A stretch of DNA of 64,000 nt from Paramecium tetraurelia (lineage: Eukaryota; Ciliophora; Oligohymenophorea; Peniculida; Parameciidae), in assembly GCF_000165425.1 (NCBI RefSeq), contig NW_001799300.1, positions 186,001 through 250,000 of the forward strand. The letters are read 5' to 3'. The translations under genes and the position numbers were made by a program. Shown here one piece after another: positions 46,119 to 58,947 of the stretch; the stretch's first letter is position 1; every line of letters starts with the position of its first letter. The notes below the pieces were generated by a model. That model had not been told where the DNA came from. It did no database searches and saw nothing but the letters and a program-made list of their open reading frames with translations.

Positions 46119-48962
46119 GTTCTTATATAGAGAACCTATTAAGCATGAGGTGAACCAAAAGTTGATAAAACATGTTATTTATTCAAATGATGATGAATAT
46201 TAAGGAGAATTAGTAAACGATAAACGGCATGGTTAAGGGACATATAAATTCGTCTCTGGCAATCGTTATGAAGGAGAATGGAAAAATCATTAAAAGCATG
46301 GAAAAGGGAAATTATACTATAAAAATGGAGAATTATATATAGGTGATTGGATAGAGAATAAAAAATGTGGTGAAGGAATGCATTTTTATATTAATGGTGA
46401 TAGATATGTAGGAGAATGGAAAGATGATTAAAGAGATGGGATGGGGTTAATTTATCAATCAGACAACAATACTTTTTATGGTATCCATACAAAGTAACTA
46501 TAGGATTATTCAGAATGAATAAAAAATTTGGAATGGGCTATTTGTTTAATTCAAGGGAGAGAAAATATTATAAACAACAGTATGAATAAGATAATCTATT
46601 GGATAATGTATAAATAGATGAACCACCTTAACTTGTATTAGAGAAGTTCCATGTAAAGGCTGAGAAAACTCATATTGAAAGAGAGAAAATGGAAAATTAT
46701 ATGATTAATATTGTGACAAGTCCTCCTATTTAAGTGGATAGCGATAAATAGAAAGATTAAGTTATAAATTAATAAGGAGAATAAGATTAGCAATAAAAGG
46801 TGGATTGCTAATCTATATAACTAACCAGTTCACATCAACATGGATTTTTAAGCTTATAGGTTCTGGAAAAGATTGATTAATTTGAGAATCAAAAGAATAG
46901 TAATTTTCATTATTAAAAATTCAGTGTAGGAATGGCAACTATAAGAAGTATGTGGATGGCTTGATTCACTTGACCTAGGAGAATACAAAGATGAATTCAT
47001 AAAAAATTAAATGACTGGAAGGACACTTTACGGATTAACAGATAATGAATTGAAACAAGATTTAGGGATTTCTGTTTTAGGACATAGAAAAAAGATTCTT
47101 TAATCGATAGAAGAGTATAAAAAATACTATATGAAATTTATGGAGGGCAAAATCAGATTTAAAAAGCCCTTAGAATCCTTAGAAGAAAGAAAAGGTTTAT
47201 ATACATCAATTGAATAATAACGATTTAAAAGCATATTCTCATATATGGAGAAGATTGATGAGGAATAAAATGAATATCCGGATAACAATAAGAAAGAATC
47301 AAGCAGTGATTCTTATAACAGTTATAGAAAAAAGAGAAATACAAAAGAATCCCAAATGTCTCCCGCAAGGTCGATCTCTAATGATTCTGATTAGAGCAGT
47401 CTTAGTGATAATGATAAGTCTGTAAAATTAAAAAGATAGAAAAGTAAGAAAAGTAGAAAATAATAAAGAAAGGTTACATTAGACTTATAAAAATCTGGAG
47501 ATTCTGCTGACGATGAAGAAGGCAAATAGCATTTATCATCCCCAAAATGTAGTTAATTTATATATTACATAGAATCCCCAAATAAAATGAATAATAACAC
47601 AAGCGATTAGAAAGTAGACATGCTTACTTTAAATGATTGCATAAATGGAACTGAAGATATTAAAGATAAAGAATCTAATGTAACATTTGATTTTTCGAGA
47701 CAATAATCAACAAATAAATAAGAATTTTCCGAGTTTGTATCTTCTAAAAGCCCTCCATAAATTAATGTAACGAATGATGAACTAAACCAACTTCAATTAG
47801 AAAAATTATAATCTATAACTTTATAATTGTCTCGTTAGAAATCAGAACCTAATGGGAACAAGTTCTAAGATCAAGATTCCTCAAGTTAAGAATCAGATGT
47901 ATCTGGAAATGATTCAAGCTCAGATTCTTCTGATGATGAAAAAATAAAAAAAAAATAAAGGAGATAAAAAGAAATTAGAAAGGAAAAAGAAAAAGATGAC
48001 AGATAGCAGCATCATTTGCCCAAAAAATTGTTATTTATGCTTAAAGAGTTTGGCATAAATGAGAGAGTTCTTATAGTTTTCCATGAATTGATTATAGGAT
48101 AAATAATAGGGGAAGGGGGATATGGAGTAGTGCATAAAGGTAAGTGGCTTGGTTAAGATGTTGCTATTAAATCTTATGGTAAAAGGAAATCTCAAGGAAA
48201 TTTGAAATATAAAATATAAATGGCAGATTTCTTAAAAGAAGTTGAAGTCATCTCAAATCTTCGCCATCCAAATATTGTTTTATATATGGGAGTTTGTATT
48301 AGAAAATAGAATTATTATTTAATCACTGAATATCTAGAAGAAGGTAGTCTTTTTGATCATTTACATAAAAAGAAAACACATATCGATCAAAAGGCTTTAA
48401 TGTAAATAGTTGAGGATATAGCTTTAGGAATGAATTATCTTCACGGCAGAAAGGTTATGCATTGTGATTTAAAATCATCTAATGTTTTGATAGATCAAAA
48501 TTGGAATGTAAAGTTATGTGATTTTGGTTTATCAAGAATAAATAAAAAAATTGATCATAAAATTAATAAGGGAGCTAGAATTGGTACACCACATTGGATG
48601 GCTCCAGAAATTATGAGAGGAGAAACATATTAAGAAAAAGCTGATGTCTACAGTTTTGGGATGATCTTATGGGAAATTATAACCTAATAAATTCCTTATG
48701 AAGGCTTATCCTAAACTTAGATAATTGGTTCTGTAGGGTATGGTTAAGATCAAGTGCCAATACCATTTCAGAGCAACCCTCCTATTTTGCTTCATTTGGC
48801 AAAGAAGTGTTTAAAGAAAAATCCAGACGAAAGACCCACTTTTGCAGATATTGTGAATGAAATTCAATAGGGACAAAAAACAGACGCAAAATTGAAAAGT
48901 ATGATTATCCACATTTTATTTTAGAATAAGCAATACGGCAGCTCATTGACTTTTTTGAATGA
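46105..48962 (+). CDS. MORN-repeat, SAM-domain, TKL/Raf-like protein kinase
   Basis: About 920 residues in three parts. (1) Residues ~25-125: at least four MORN repeats (YQGELVNDKRHGQGTYKF, YEGEWKNHQKHGKGKLYY, YIGDWIENKKCGEGMHFY, YVGEWKDDQRDGMG). (2) Residues ~280-350: a SAM domain (VCGWLDSLDLGEYKDEFIKN, LTDNELKQDLGISVLGHRKK). Then ~200 residues, serine rich and disordered. (3) A C-terminal kinase: IGEGGYGVVHKG, VAIK, HCDLKSSNVL, KLCDFGLS, GTPHWMAPEIM. The HRD arginine is replaced by cysteine (HCD), making it a non-RD kinase, but lysine, both aspartates and APE are intact. Introns: 23 nt (TAG), 22 nt (AAG) before the SAM domain, and 26 nt (TAG) before the final QAIRQLIDFFE. MORN repeats suggest membrane or cortical targeting. 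Confidence 0.92.
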
Positions 48963-50157
48963 ACTATCATAACCATTTATTCATTAAGTTGTAATTTAAA
49001 ATATTATTTCAATTTTTGCGTTTTTTGTTTGTTTTTTCTTTTGCTTATAACATTTTCTTACTTTATTCAAGGAACACTATTTGATATCCAAATTATATAT
49101 CCTTGCATTTTGAGGACATTGTCTATTAAAATATATTTGGTTAACATTTATTTTTTAAATGCTTTTTTGTATAAGGGATGTCAACTGCCATTAGTTTGTA
49201 TTTATTACAGCTGTCGGTTTTATAATGACATTTTATTAGTATTGACTCAGTTCATTTTGGTTTCATCTGCTTTTCATATGATTTTTAAAGAACAATATAA
49301 CTTTAACTTAATTATAATGTGGATTCCTTTTTCATTGATAAATTTGTTTGTATTCTTTGCTATTAACACTTGGTATTTAGACAGTATTTCATATTAAAAC
49401 GAAATCTTAATTGAAAATCAACTAATTCTCAAGAAATACCATGTTACATTACAAAAAATTGAAGCTTTAACAATAGAATTCTATTCAGAAAATCTCTTAA
49501 TAAAATTTACTTTAGTCAAGAGTAAGTAAAAATATTGCTTAATAAATTTTATTTAGAAGTAAACAAAAGATAAGAACCAAATCAAAAGGTTAATTTTATC
49601 ATTTTTGCTCTTACCTTAGTATATTTAGGGCATTTATTTAAAATATGGGATTTTATAAACGAATTACAATGGACATTGGATACACTAGCATTGATATGAT
49701 CAATTTTTGATTTGCTAGGATACTTTATTGGAAATTATTGTTAAGTGAATTATACGTAGAATATTTATTAAGAAAATTATTGATGACTTTTGAATTTATT
49801 AATATCTCAAGTTCTTTGCATTTTATTCAATCCATTCATAGCTAATTTTAAAGCCAAAAAGTATTCTTTTCGATTCTAATGATTAGATTATTGTTTTCTT
49901 TAGCCATAAAGTGGGTTTAAAGTAAAATTAAATGATAAATAGACAATTTTTATAATAACATCTAAATTTCAAGTTCTTAGTGTTAGGCATATTATTTGCA
50001 GTTAATTTTATACAAATATAATTATTAGAGGTGATAATTGCAACTATACATTTTTTTGCTTACCATTTAGAAAGCGATTTTGATTTATATAGAGAAAAAT
50101 AAAATACTATTAAGAATAATAAAAGTTATATTATAAATCACACAAGCTTGAAAAATG
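48959..50157 (+). CDS. Multi-pass membrane protein (TMEM185-like pattern)
   Basis: ATG at 48959 overlaps the kinase stop in ATGA. The region is dominated by hydrophobic segments: FQFLRFLFVFSFAYNIFLL, LITFSYFIQGTLF, ILLVLTQFILVSSAFHMIF, NLIIMWIPFSLINLFVFFAI, then VNFIIFALTLVYLGHLFKI, FLVLGILFAVNFIQIQLLEV. Pairs of hydrophobic segments separated by short charged loops recall TMEM185, but no signature is decisive. Frame changes imply at least three introns whose boundaries I cannot settle. The end lies about 50150, just short of the convergent RING gene. Confidence 0.5.
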
Positions 50158-50163
50158 ATATTA

Positions 50164-50506
50164 TCAGACATATTTATTTATTGAATCTGGTAATTGTTTA
50201 CAGTATGGACAAACCTTGTTTGTATTCATTGGAGTTTTTAACCATTATAAAACACAATCTTGATGAAAGGTGTGCCTTCCTTTACATTGATATTCAGCAA
50301 TATGTTCCTTGACTTTAAATTCTTCATAACATATGGGACAAACATCCAAAGTACTAAGTGAAAGTTCTTTAAGTTCTTCTATTTTGATGAAGCTTTCTTT
50401 AAACTCAACAATAGTTTACTCCTCAAGTGTGTTTTCAAATTATCCTGTAATAATGATGCGATTTAATAATTATCCACAAACTGAATATCTGAGTATTTTT
50501 CTACAT
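50164..50506 (-). CDS. Small RING-H2 protein (probable E3 ligase)
   Basis: A 37-nt intron joins MQKNTQIF to RQFENTLEEQTIVEFKESFI; the frame ends in a RING-H2 finger with all eight ligands: CPICYEEF, a CKG in the first loop, HTFHQDC, then WLK and CPYC before the final QLPDSINKYV. About 100 residues, with nothing else but a helical, glutamate-rich N terminus. RING-H2 proteins recruit E2 enzymes to ubiquitinate substrates. The 5' intron is at the long end for this genome and the start is less sure than the RING. Confidence 0.75.
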
Positions 50507-51535
50507 ATTAAGTAAAACTTACTTAATATTTTGACATGATTCTGGAGATTCTCCAAAAAAATCCAAAATTACTAATATGATTCCAGCAAAATATAAAATA
50601 TTAATCAAACATTAATTGATATCTAAATATTGATGCAGTTTATATCGTAATAATGTTCTCAATTACATTATTTAATCCTTTTTATTCTACTCTTATTTCA
50701 ATGTTATTAATTGAGGTATTATTAGTACGTATAAAAATATAGCACACAGATTGCTGATAAAAAGCAGGAATAAGAATGAGCATTTAAACCATGCTGCGGA
50801 ATATGGCAATTTATTATTCATTAAGTTATCGATGCAAAGCAAACAGAAGATAATGCTGAGAAGCAAATTCATTGCATCTTATTTAATTAGGTACTTTCTT
50901 GATGAAATTGGAGCTATGAGCAATCTTTATATATTTTACATTAATAATATTAAACTATAATATATTATAATTGCTAATTTATAATTTATGTTTAACCATG
51001 TTTCTGTAAACAATTTCAGATAAAGCTGTTATTGCATTAGCCATTAGAAATAATCCTCCATGTCTTTGCTTTGTGAATTATTATAAGTCGAATTGAATTA
51101 CAACTAATAGAATTTTTCATATGTATTTCTTTAGAGCAATGTTGATTTATGCTGAATTTATGGAGCAGATATGGAGAAGCGGTATTGTGATTAAAAGTAA
51201 ACACTCGAAATTCAATTAGAATATCGCATGCTGACTAGTTTTATGCTACAGATTTAATAAATCAAAGAAGTATGATAAAAATAACAAATTTGATTAACAT
51301 CAATATATATTCTGCTTGAGTGACTTAAAATTATCATATCTATCTAATGTTTTTATCATCATAAAAAATATTATATAAAGTATTAAAAGCATATCCATTT
51401 TTAAAGTTAGATAAAATTTTAAGCCCTCCCAATTAATTTTGAGATATACTAATACCGATGAAAATGCAATATCCTCTTTAAAAGTGATAAATTAAATTAT
51501 ATCAAACATAAAATTATTTATAAATTTATAAAAAA
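50507..51535. other. Stretch with suggestive but unresolved coding pieces
   Basis: About 1 kb. One short minus-strand piece (GGLFLMANAITALSEIVYR near 51,030) resembles a HEAT-repeat block of Vac14 in spacing (RKGGLIGLAACSIALG). Plus-strand frames between 50,751 and 50,960 are short. No start, intron pattern or stop could be assembled, so no gene is called; a decayed gene or a gene with several small introns is possible. Confidence 0.35.
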
Positions 51536-51615
51536 TGTTGACGGCGAGGTTCGAACTCGCGCCCTTTCGGAATGGAGCCTTAATCCACCGCCTTAGACCA
51601 CTCGGCCACGTCAAC
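51536..51615 (-). tRNA. tRNA-Leu (AAG)
   Basis: On the minus strand GTTGACG pairs with CGTCAAC, with discriminator A. The anticodon stem GTGGA/TCCAT (one G-T) encloses TTAAGGC, anticodon AAG. A long variable arm (TTCCGAAAGGG region) and the T arm GCGAG/CTCGC with TTCGAAC are typical of a type II leucine tRNA. No intron. T-rich sequence follows on the minus strand. Confidence 0.95.
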
Positions 51616-52508
51616 TTGTATTGATAATTACTTTTAGAGTAGCATAAAAAGGGTACAAAAGTTGTAACGAAATATATATAAAATAATTAATAATTTATGA
51701 TAATTGAAAATATTTTTCAATAACTAGAATGATTGTAATCTATATGAGGATTAAATTTAATGTTATTAAATGATTTAAAATAGAAAAAATAAATTTGTTA
51801 ATTCAATAATATATTTTAATTCTGTAAAATAGTATTTTTACAATATAAAAGTTTCAAGATATTTTGGAATATTTTTGAATAATTACAATATAATTATAAT
51901 GTTATTTCAATTTCTAAATATTAGGTAAAGAGTTTGATCATCCAAGATTAACATATGATGTATCATTGATACAGCCTTCAGAGTATCTAATAAATAAATA
52001 AAAAATTCTATAGTTATATAATTCGTCACGCGTTCATGTTGGAGAAAATTCTGCTAGCTCAATAATATGTTTTTGCAATTCTGAGCAAACTTGTGAAAGG
52101 GCATCTTCTGAAGAAACTAACTGCATTCAACTTGTTTTTGAATTCAATATAAAAATGCTGATATTAAAAAATCTAGTCTTAATTTATATACTACTATTTT
52201 TAATTTATTTAAAATATTATTAATCTACATACTATTATTATTAATTTACATTATATATATATATAAAAATGGTATGTGCATTAATAATATTTTATGTAAG
52301 TTAATAGAAATAAAAATAATATTATTCATGTAATTCCATTTTATCATTTTTTATTAATTAAGAATAATTCTAGAAATATTAATCATAAAATGCAAATTTT
52401 TAATTTTTCAATCAATATTAAATAATTGTATTTTTATTAATAATTTTATTGTAAGTTCTATGACATTTAAGATATACATATTATGCACAAATAGAAATTT
52501 ATACCTTA
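51616..52508. other. A+T-rich interval with a locally less A+T-rich island
   Basis: About 890 bp, no convincing gene. Between about 51,950 and 52,150 the base composition rises (GTCACGCGTTCATGTTGGAG lies at 52,025) and short open pieces occur, but none starts and stops cleanly. A TA dinucleotide run lies near 52,255-52,265. Confidence 0.4.
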
Positions 52509-55500
52509 ATGAAAATTCTTTGGATAATCATCATATTTATAATTCTTTTAAATTTAAATTTTGCCTAGAAATTCTTAATAGTAATTATTCCTTAAAGGTA
52601 AATGCTAAATCATTTGTTTAGAGATAAAAATGATTTATTTTTCTTGAATCAAAATGCTACTCCAGCTTTTTAATAAGTATTTGGTCGTTTATGTAAAATC
52701 GAATTGATGATAATACAATTCCTGATGAAACTCAAAAATTAAGGCTATTTTTTTGTAATCCAATTGTATATACTACCAACGAATTAAATTTAAATGAACT
52801 CTTTGTCTAGAATTACATCAAATTCAAAAATATAAACAGTGTTGAGGGATCTGCACAGTTATAGGCCGATTGCAAATCAATAAATATAACTACTCTTTGA
52901 TATTTTTTCCCAAACCTATTATATATCTGAAATTAGTTTGAGTATTTTAGGTGAAGTTCCAATATTTTTAATGAAACCAAATTATTCTTTAATCAAATGT
53001 TCATATAATGTGTGGAGTCTAATTTCTAGCCATTTTATAATTGGACTTTACACTATTGTAGGACTGAATAGGTCTTATTTTGGAATATTTGTATTTTTTT
53101 TATATAAGGGAACTAGATGATTTTCTGCAAATTCAACACTAAATCAGCAGTTTCTTAAGGCCACAAATCAGAGAGCACACCTTATGCTCCTTGTTGTTTA
53201 ATCATTTATCAGATATAAGATCAAATGTTAACCCTTTATTTTATGACACTCTTTATTTCATAAATCAAAATTCTCCTATTGATATTGGATTTAATTTAGG
53301 TAGTTGTAGCTGATTATATCCTTATAACTCTTAAAATATGGAAAGCTATTATAAGCAATTCTAAAGAATTTATTTATTACAGCTTATAAGCGATTCACCA
53401 TTTATGAAACAGTGCATGATGCCACCATCTCTTTTGAAAGGATTCGAAATTAGGAGTTTATTGATTGATTTGAATGCTTCTTCTGATTAATTATTTCTTA
53501 TTAACTTTCAATATTATATAGAGCGCGATTTATTGGTTGGTTATAACTGTAATTAATGCTTTTTAGTTTTTATGCTCTTCTTAAAAATCATTGAATTTAG
53601 TTAGTTTTCTTTTATATCTCTGAATATTATACTATTTAAACGATTTATTTAACTCAATAGAGAGAGTTTAAGTAGTATATATTTTATTTAATTGGATATT
53701 ACTGACATTGTTTAGCTGATAAATGTGACTTCTTTAGTTGGATTTTTGCCATTAAAATAAGTTGATCTGAGTAGCCTGTCTCATATATACTGAGATTGGC
53801 AAAAAATATTTCATTTATTAGTATATAGTCTGTTTTGCTTTTAACTTCTTTTCTTTAATAATATTTTTGAAAGTTTATTATTATCTTGAAATAACATCCT
53901 TCATTAAATACATTTAATTTATTGGGTCATTATTATATATCTCCAGGTATTATATGTAATGCTTAAGGTTTTGTTGACATTAAATATAGTATATAATTGT
54001 CTTGTGCCTTTTTAATATTTTATAATACTAAAGGGAGTATATATTTAGTATCAAAACCTCTAATTATTAACCTGTTACTTGGATTAGTATGCAATCTAAT
54101 AATTCAGGAACCTTAGGAAGTAAATTTGTGATATATTCTTTGAAAAGAATTGCTTATATATTCCAACTGTTATTCCTCCTCTATTTGAGTTAAGACTTTT
54201 TTATTTTATATGAAATGTATATGAAGGAGAGTTATCAATTCCTTTTCTTTTCTTGTTTCCTATAAACATAATATATGTGCCACGAAAGTTAAATTAATTC
54301 TGTATTTAGAGTATATGATTTTATATTTTGCGAGCATATGCTCTCTCTAGTATTCATACTATTGTTTGATGTGCCAGGATGATAGCACAAGTTCATTTTT
54401 CCTCCCCTCAAAAACTTTATTATGTTTTCTTGTGTTGTGAATTTTCAGGCTATATCCATTCTTGAATTTTTCTTTCAAATCTTCCACTTACCATTTGCCT
54501 CTAAGGGTCTTTGTGAACTGTTTTTTATTATTATAATTGCCATTTTATTCTTATTCTTATGATAATTATTTGATCAATTCTTCTTAATTACATTAGGGAT
54601 TTCATTTCCTTATTTTCTAATAATAACCTAGCATTTTTATCAGAAGAATGAGTTTATGATTTCATACTTTTTCCTTCAGTGTTACCATGTTTTAGAGTTG
54701 TAAACTAGAACCTAAAAAGAATCAGATCACTAGGTTTTTCTTTGAAATTACTAATTTAGTTCTGACTGCTGTACCCTTATTGTTTTATTAAATACTCTAT
54801 TTAAATTTTATAAGTTTGATTAATTTACTTTAAAATATTTCCACTTTTTGGATAAAATTTGTTTAAGTCTAGACAGAAGCACAGCTGAGATAATCTAATT
54901 AATTCCTGTTTATGCTTAAAACCATTTCTTTAGCATATTTTTTTGTTTTCTATTAATTATTACAATTCGACTTATCTTAGAAGTGGAAATGAATTAATGA
55001 CCATATGAGTATGTTTGAAAAGTGTTATAAAATATCTTAGTAGTTGTCCCACACATCCTGCATTCTCAATATCCCTACTTCTTCGGTTCTATGCTAATTA
55101 TTTAGAGGCTTAAATTATTGATATTCCTCTTTTTAAGCAAAGGCTTGATTTAGAGAGTCATTTCTCGTATACTTTCTAAAGTTTTCCCAATTTACCTACT
55201 TAAATTATCCTCTATTAATTATTATTATTTTTATGCCAATAGGTCACCAATTTGGCTCTAATCTAGCTTTTTTTGGTTGGTTGACTCAGCTATCTTTTCC
55301 AATTTTTAATTGGAAGCTCATATCACAAATATTCTTTAAAATTTTATTTTTACTATTTAATTACTGCAATTAATTTTACTATTTTTCTATATAATGAAAA
55401 TTATTGAATCATATTTTTATAAATTTATTTATTTATCTCTTTTTTGAAAATGGACATGGTGGTTATTTGAATTTTATTGTTATTATTTTTCTTAATTTAT

Positions 55501-55968
55501 TTAGAACATTGTTATTGGAAATTATATGATAATATTCTATTATATTTTAATTTATCAAATTAAAAATTTTTGCCAAGTATTTTTACTATTTTTATATATT
55601 ATGAGAGTTTAATAATTATTAATGCGTATTTTGTGAAAATATAAGGTGAGATATTTATATTTTTGTTTGTTTTATTCTCAACTCTTTTTCTCATCTTCTA
55701 CTTAATTTTTAAGAATGATGAACCTTGTGCATATTTCCTAATTAGTATATGGTTAATTTTGACTAAGTGTTTTTTTTTTCTATCTGATTATTATTCATTG
55801 GTTATGGAAACTAATTATCTCATTGTTTATTTTGTGTACTATTATTAGATATCTCCCGCTTTTGGGACAATAAGGTATTCAAATGGTTTATTCCTAGTGC
55901 TCATTCGAAAATTTTCTATTTGTGCTTTAGTATTTTTAATAATATAGAAAATAAAAATAATATAATGA
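52509..55968 (+). CDS. Large membrane/surface protein gene, model uncertain
   Basis: A clear signal peptide opens it: MKILWIIIIFIILLNLNFAQ. It is followed by an ectodomain-like region (RDKNDLFFLNQNATPAF, DETQKLRLFFCNPIVYTTNE, NINSVEGSAQLQADCKSINI). Further on come hydrophobic runs alternating with polar loops as far as a C-terminal multi-pass region (FVLFSTLFLIFYLIFKNDEP, LIVYFVYYYQISPAF) and TGA at 55966-55968. The whole 3.4 kb plus strand is T-rich, as expected of membrane-protein codons. Several frame changes and at least one in-frame TGA (near 53,310) remain unexplained, so it may be intron-rich, partly decayed, or more than one gene. No named family is recognised. Confidence 0.45.
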
Positions 55969-56058
55969 ATATCATAATAAGATAACTAGATTATTAAATT
56001 TTTTAGAAATCTTATTTATTATTTGGTTTAATATCATTAAATTAGAAAGGGAAAATAA

Positions 56059-57146
56059 ATGAAGATTTTTGTTGCAAATCAAAAAACTCGATTTAGTTAT
56101 GTTAAAACTGAACAAAAAAAAAACATTATTTCTAGATCAAATATTTTCTTTTTTCTTGAAGTTATATACAATTTGTAAGTGATAGTTTGTAGTCTAAATT
56201 TAGGTTGGAAATAATTTATTTCTAATTATTGTAGAGTATATAATATCAAAATAATTATAGGATTCAGTAAAATTATTGTTATTGTAGTGCTTTTAATGAT
56301 TGAACTTTAAAGTCTATTTCTACTTGTATTATATAGAAAGTTCCTCCAAAGTATATTATTTTCTATAAAATTTTATTAATTATTTTAATGAGTATTTTAA
56401 GGTAATACTTTGACTGCTTTATGCCAGAACTCCGAGATTTTAACTATTATTTATGGGTGAAAGTTATTGTAATTTATAAACTAGTCTTGCCTGTAATAAT
56501 TTTAATTTTATACTTTCTTTATAGAGACTAAGATGAAACAGATAATTGGATAATTATTACAAATGTTATACTCTTAATAATCGGATTAGAAAATGGAATT
56601 GGTGTGCTTAGTTGGTTAATTTCTGAGACTTTTTCCATTTACACAATTATGTTTGTAAGTTTACAATTTTTTGTGATGCTCAAGCAGACCTCATAAAATA
56701 TGGTTGACTAAGAAAATAATGATAATACTAAATTATAAATTTTGTTTTGCCAAATTAATGAAATGATTTATAAATCATGTTGTTGGTTAAACTTTGCTAC
56801 TATGTTACCTGCAATCTTTATGCTCACGCTTATAACTGTTTGTACATGCTAGATCAAATTATTTTAATAATTGATAAAAAGAAATCTCCAATTACATTAA
56901 GAAGACTAATTTGAGGAATATATTGGAGATGAGGAAATTGAATGTTCAATCTGCATGGAAGAAATAAGGCAAATGGAAAAATATGTACAACTCCCTTGCA
57001 ATCATATTTTTCATTTATATTGTATTGGAAAATGGAAGAGCTACAAACAATTATGTCCAGTGTGCAGAAGAATATTTAAAAATATTTAAAATAGCAAATC
57101 GAAAAGATAATTCCAATTATCCAATGCTCATAAGGTTCAAATATGA
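56059..57146 (+). CDS. Multi-pass membrane protein with C-terminal RING-H2 finger
   Basis: MKIFVANQKTRFSYVKTEQK starts the model; 5' exons are joined by 29- and 25-nt TAG introns, with another junction uncertain near 56,390-56,430. Then a long open frame: five or so membrane segments (KVIVIYKLVLPVIILILYFL, NWIIITNVILLIIGL, NFATMLPAIFMLTLITVCTC) and a RING-H2 finger (IECSICMEEI, LPCNHIFHLYCIGKW, LCPVCRRIF) near the end. Stop at 57144-57146. This is the layout of membrane-embedded E3 ubiquitin ligases; the substrate and membrane are unknown. Confidence 0.75.
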
Positions 57147-57506
57147 TTAGATTATGTTTATAAATTGACTTCATTTTTATAAATACAGATTGCTCCTCTT
57201 TTTTATAATTCTATTCGAATTATAAGATTTTTAAAAAGATTTTGTACAAAATTATAAGTATTATTTATCTACATAAATCGAAAAAAGACTATATTTGAAA
57301 ATTAAAAGAAACCTCACAAGCATACTATAGATATCAACTATCTAATTCTTATTTTATCTTTCATCTCTGCATCTCATAAAATAAGGATTACTGAAATTTA
57401 ACATTAATATACTTCGTTTTTTGAATTTTAATCATTTAAAAAATCTAATATTCTGTCACATAATCATACCATTTTTTAAAAGAATACAAAACATAAGATA
57501 TCTACA
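57147..57506. other. A+T-rich interval, no gene seen
   Basis: About 360 bp following the RING gene, with only short frames and A/T runs. Confidence 0.5.
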
Positions 57507-58947
57507 ATGAATTAAATTAACAAAAGTAGAAGACCTCCAAATGTTATTTTTAAATTATAAATAAATTTTCAAATCGCAAATTCTTTATTATATTAATTTA
57601 CCATAAATCAATTGCGAATTGTAACTTCCTGCTTAACTTTCTGAAGATGATATACTTTTGCATTCTACATAATGGTTTACTTCTCTAATAAAGTGTTTTT
57701 GAATATATGGATCTCTTAATCTTTTAGTAATGATAAGCTTAATTTTTTCAAAAACTTGAAACATAGAAATAATTTAAAGTTCCATTCAACTAAACTGATA
57801 TTACCTTTTGTACTAAATAGTGTGATATTTATGGGTATATATTCTTAATATAAATAATTACTGGCTTTAATTGTTTGGTCATTTTTTGGTATGATTTCTA
57901 TTAGATTAACTCGAAAATCAGAATTACATTAAGTGTGTTAGAAACAGCTTTTGATCTATAAATAAAGAATCATTTAAAGTAAAAGATTAATATTAATTGA
58001 TTTATTTAAACTATATATTAGTATCTTCGAAAATCAATTTGTCCAATAACTATATTGAACTAGCAAAGGCTAGAGCTATTAAAAATGCTTTGAATTTGAG
58101 AAGTTTGTATTCTGACATAATAACTTCAATTGTAGAAATGTATGTTCCAATATTGCATAAAAAATACTCACTATAATCTCTCTATTTGATGATAAAATCC
58201 ATCATATCATCATATCGAAATATCTAATTGATTCATCAATTCTTAGAGAACTATAAGCATCTTGGCTTTAGAATGAGGAACCTATATTTAATCCTTCGGT
58301 CTTTAAGCAAATTTAAATAATATTTACCCATTTATAACAAAATACAGGTAATGCGATACCTGTACATCTACTAAGATTTGATTCCAAATCTACAGCTAGT
58401 ACTTCAAAGATTGCATAAATTCCAACAGCTAATTGCAATAAATAGGGAGTTAGGTTGGAAGATTTGTTAGTTTACTTGTTTTGTATATTTCATTAAATCC
58501 TACTCTTTGTGCCATTTTTACTTAGGAGGAAATGGCATTTCTTAATAAATCTTCTTAAGCTTAACTTTCAACTTAATTACTAACTAATAAAGTTTTACTC
58601 ATAAAACATATCTGTGTATTTCTATTAAATTTAAAGACACTCCTAATATTAATTATATGAAATCATCTTTCTCATTCAAAATTGATATATTCATTGAATA
58701 ATTACGAAAAATAGTAAAGTATTTGTTATACAACTAACACTCGCATATGACTTAATAAAAAATTTAATATTTTATGTAGGTTGTATATAAATTTTAAATA
58801 AAGAAAAATAATTGGAAATTATCTATTTCATTGAGACCTAAGACGAATTTTGAAGTTTATGATTAGGAACAATCTTTTCAATAAATAAAATCAAAGCAAA
58901 GCTATGAACCGCGACAAGAAATGATAATGGAAAATGTCTGTTTTTGA
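57507..58947 (+). CDS. Unrecognised protein with very long open frame
   Basis: From about 57,952 the plus frame is open for ~330 codons to TGA at 58945-58947, well beyond chance. It contains NLSNNYIELAKARAIKNALN, YSLQSLYLMIKSIISSYRNI, HLGFRMRNLYLILRSLSKFK, DLIPNLQLVLQRLHKFQQLI and a glutamine-rich end. A likely 5' exon starts MNQINKSRRPPNVIFKLQIN at 57507 followed by a 26-nt AAG intron; exons between 57,640 and 57,950 are not resolved. Mostly helical with a few hydrophobic patches; no domain recognised. Confidence 0.5.

Noticed and set aside
50960-51200. Vac14 gene fragment
   Set aside because: Only one short block resembles Vac14 and no exon structure could be assembled; kept as a remark in the interval entry.
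52240-52270. TA repeat as a mobile element end or telomere
   Set aside because: It is a short dinucleotide run without terminal repeats, target duplication or telomeric G-rich units.
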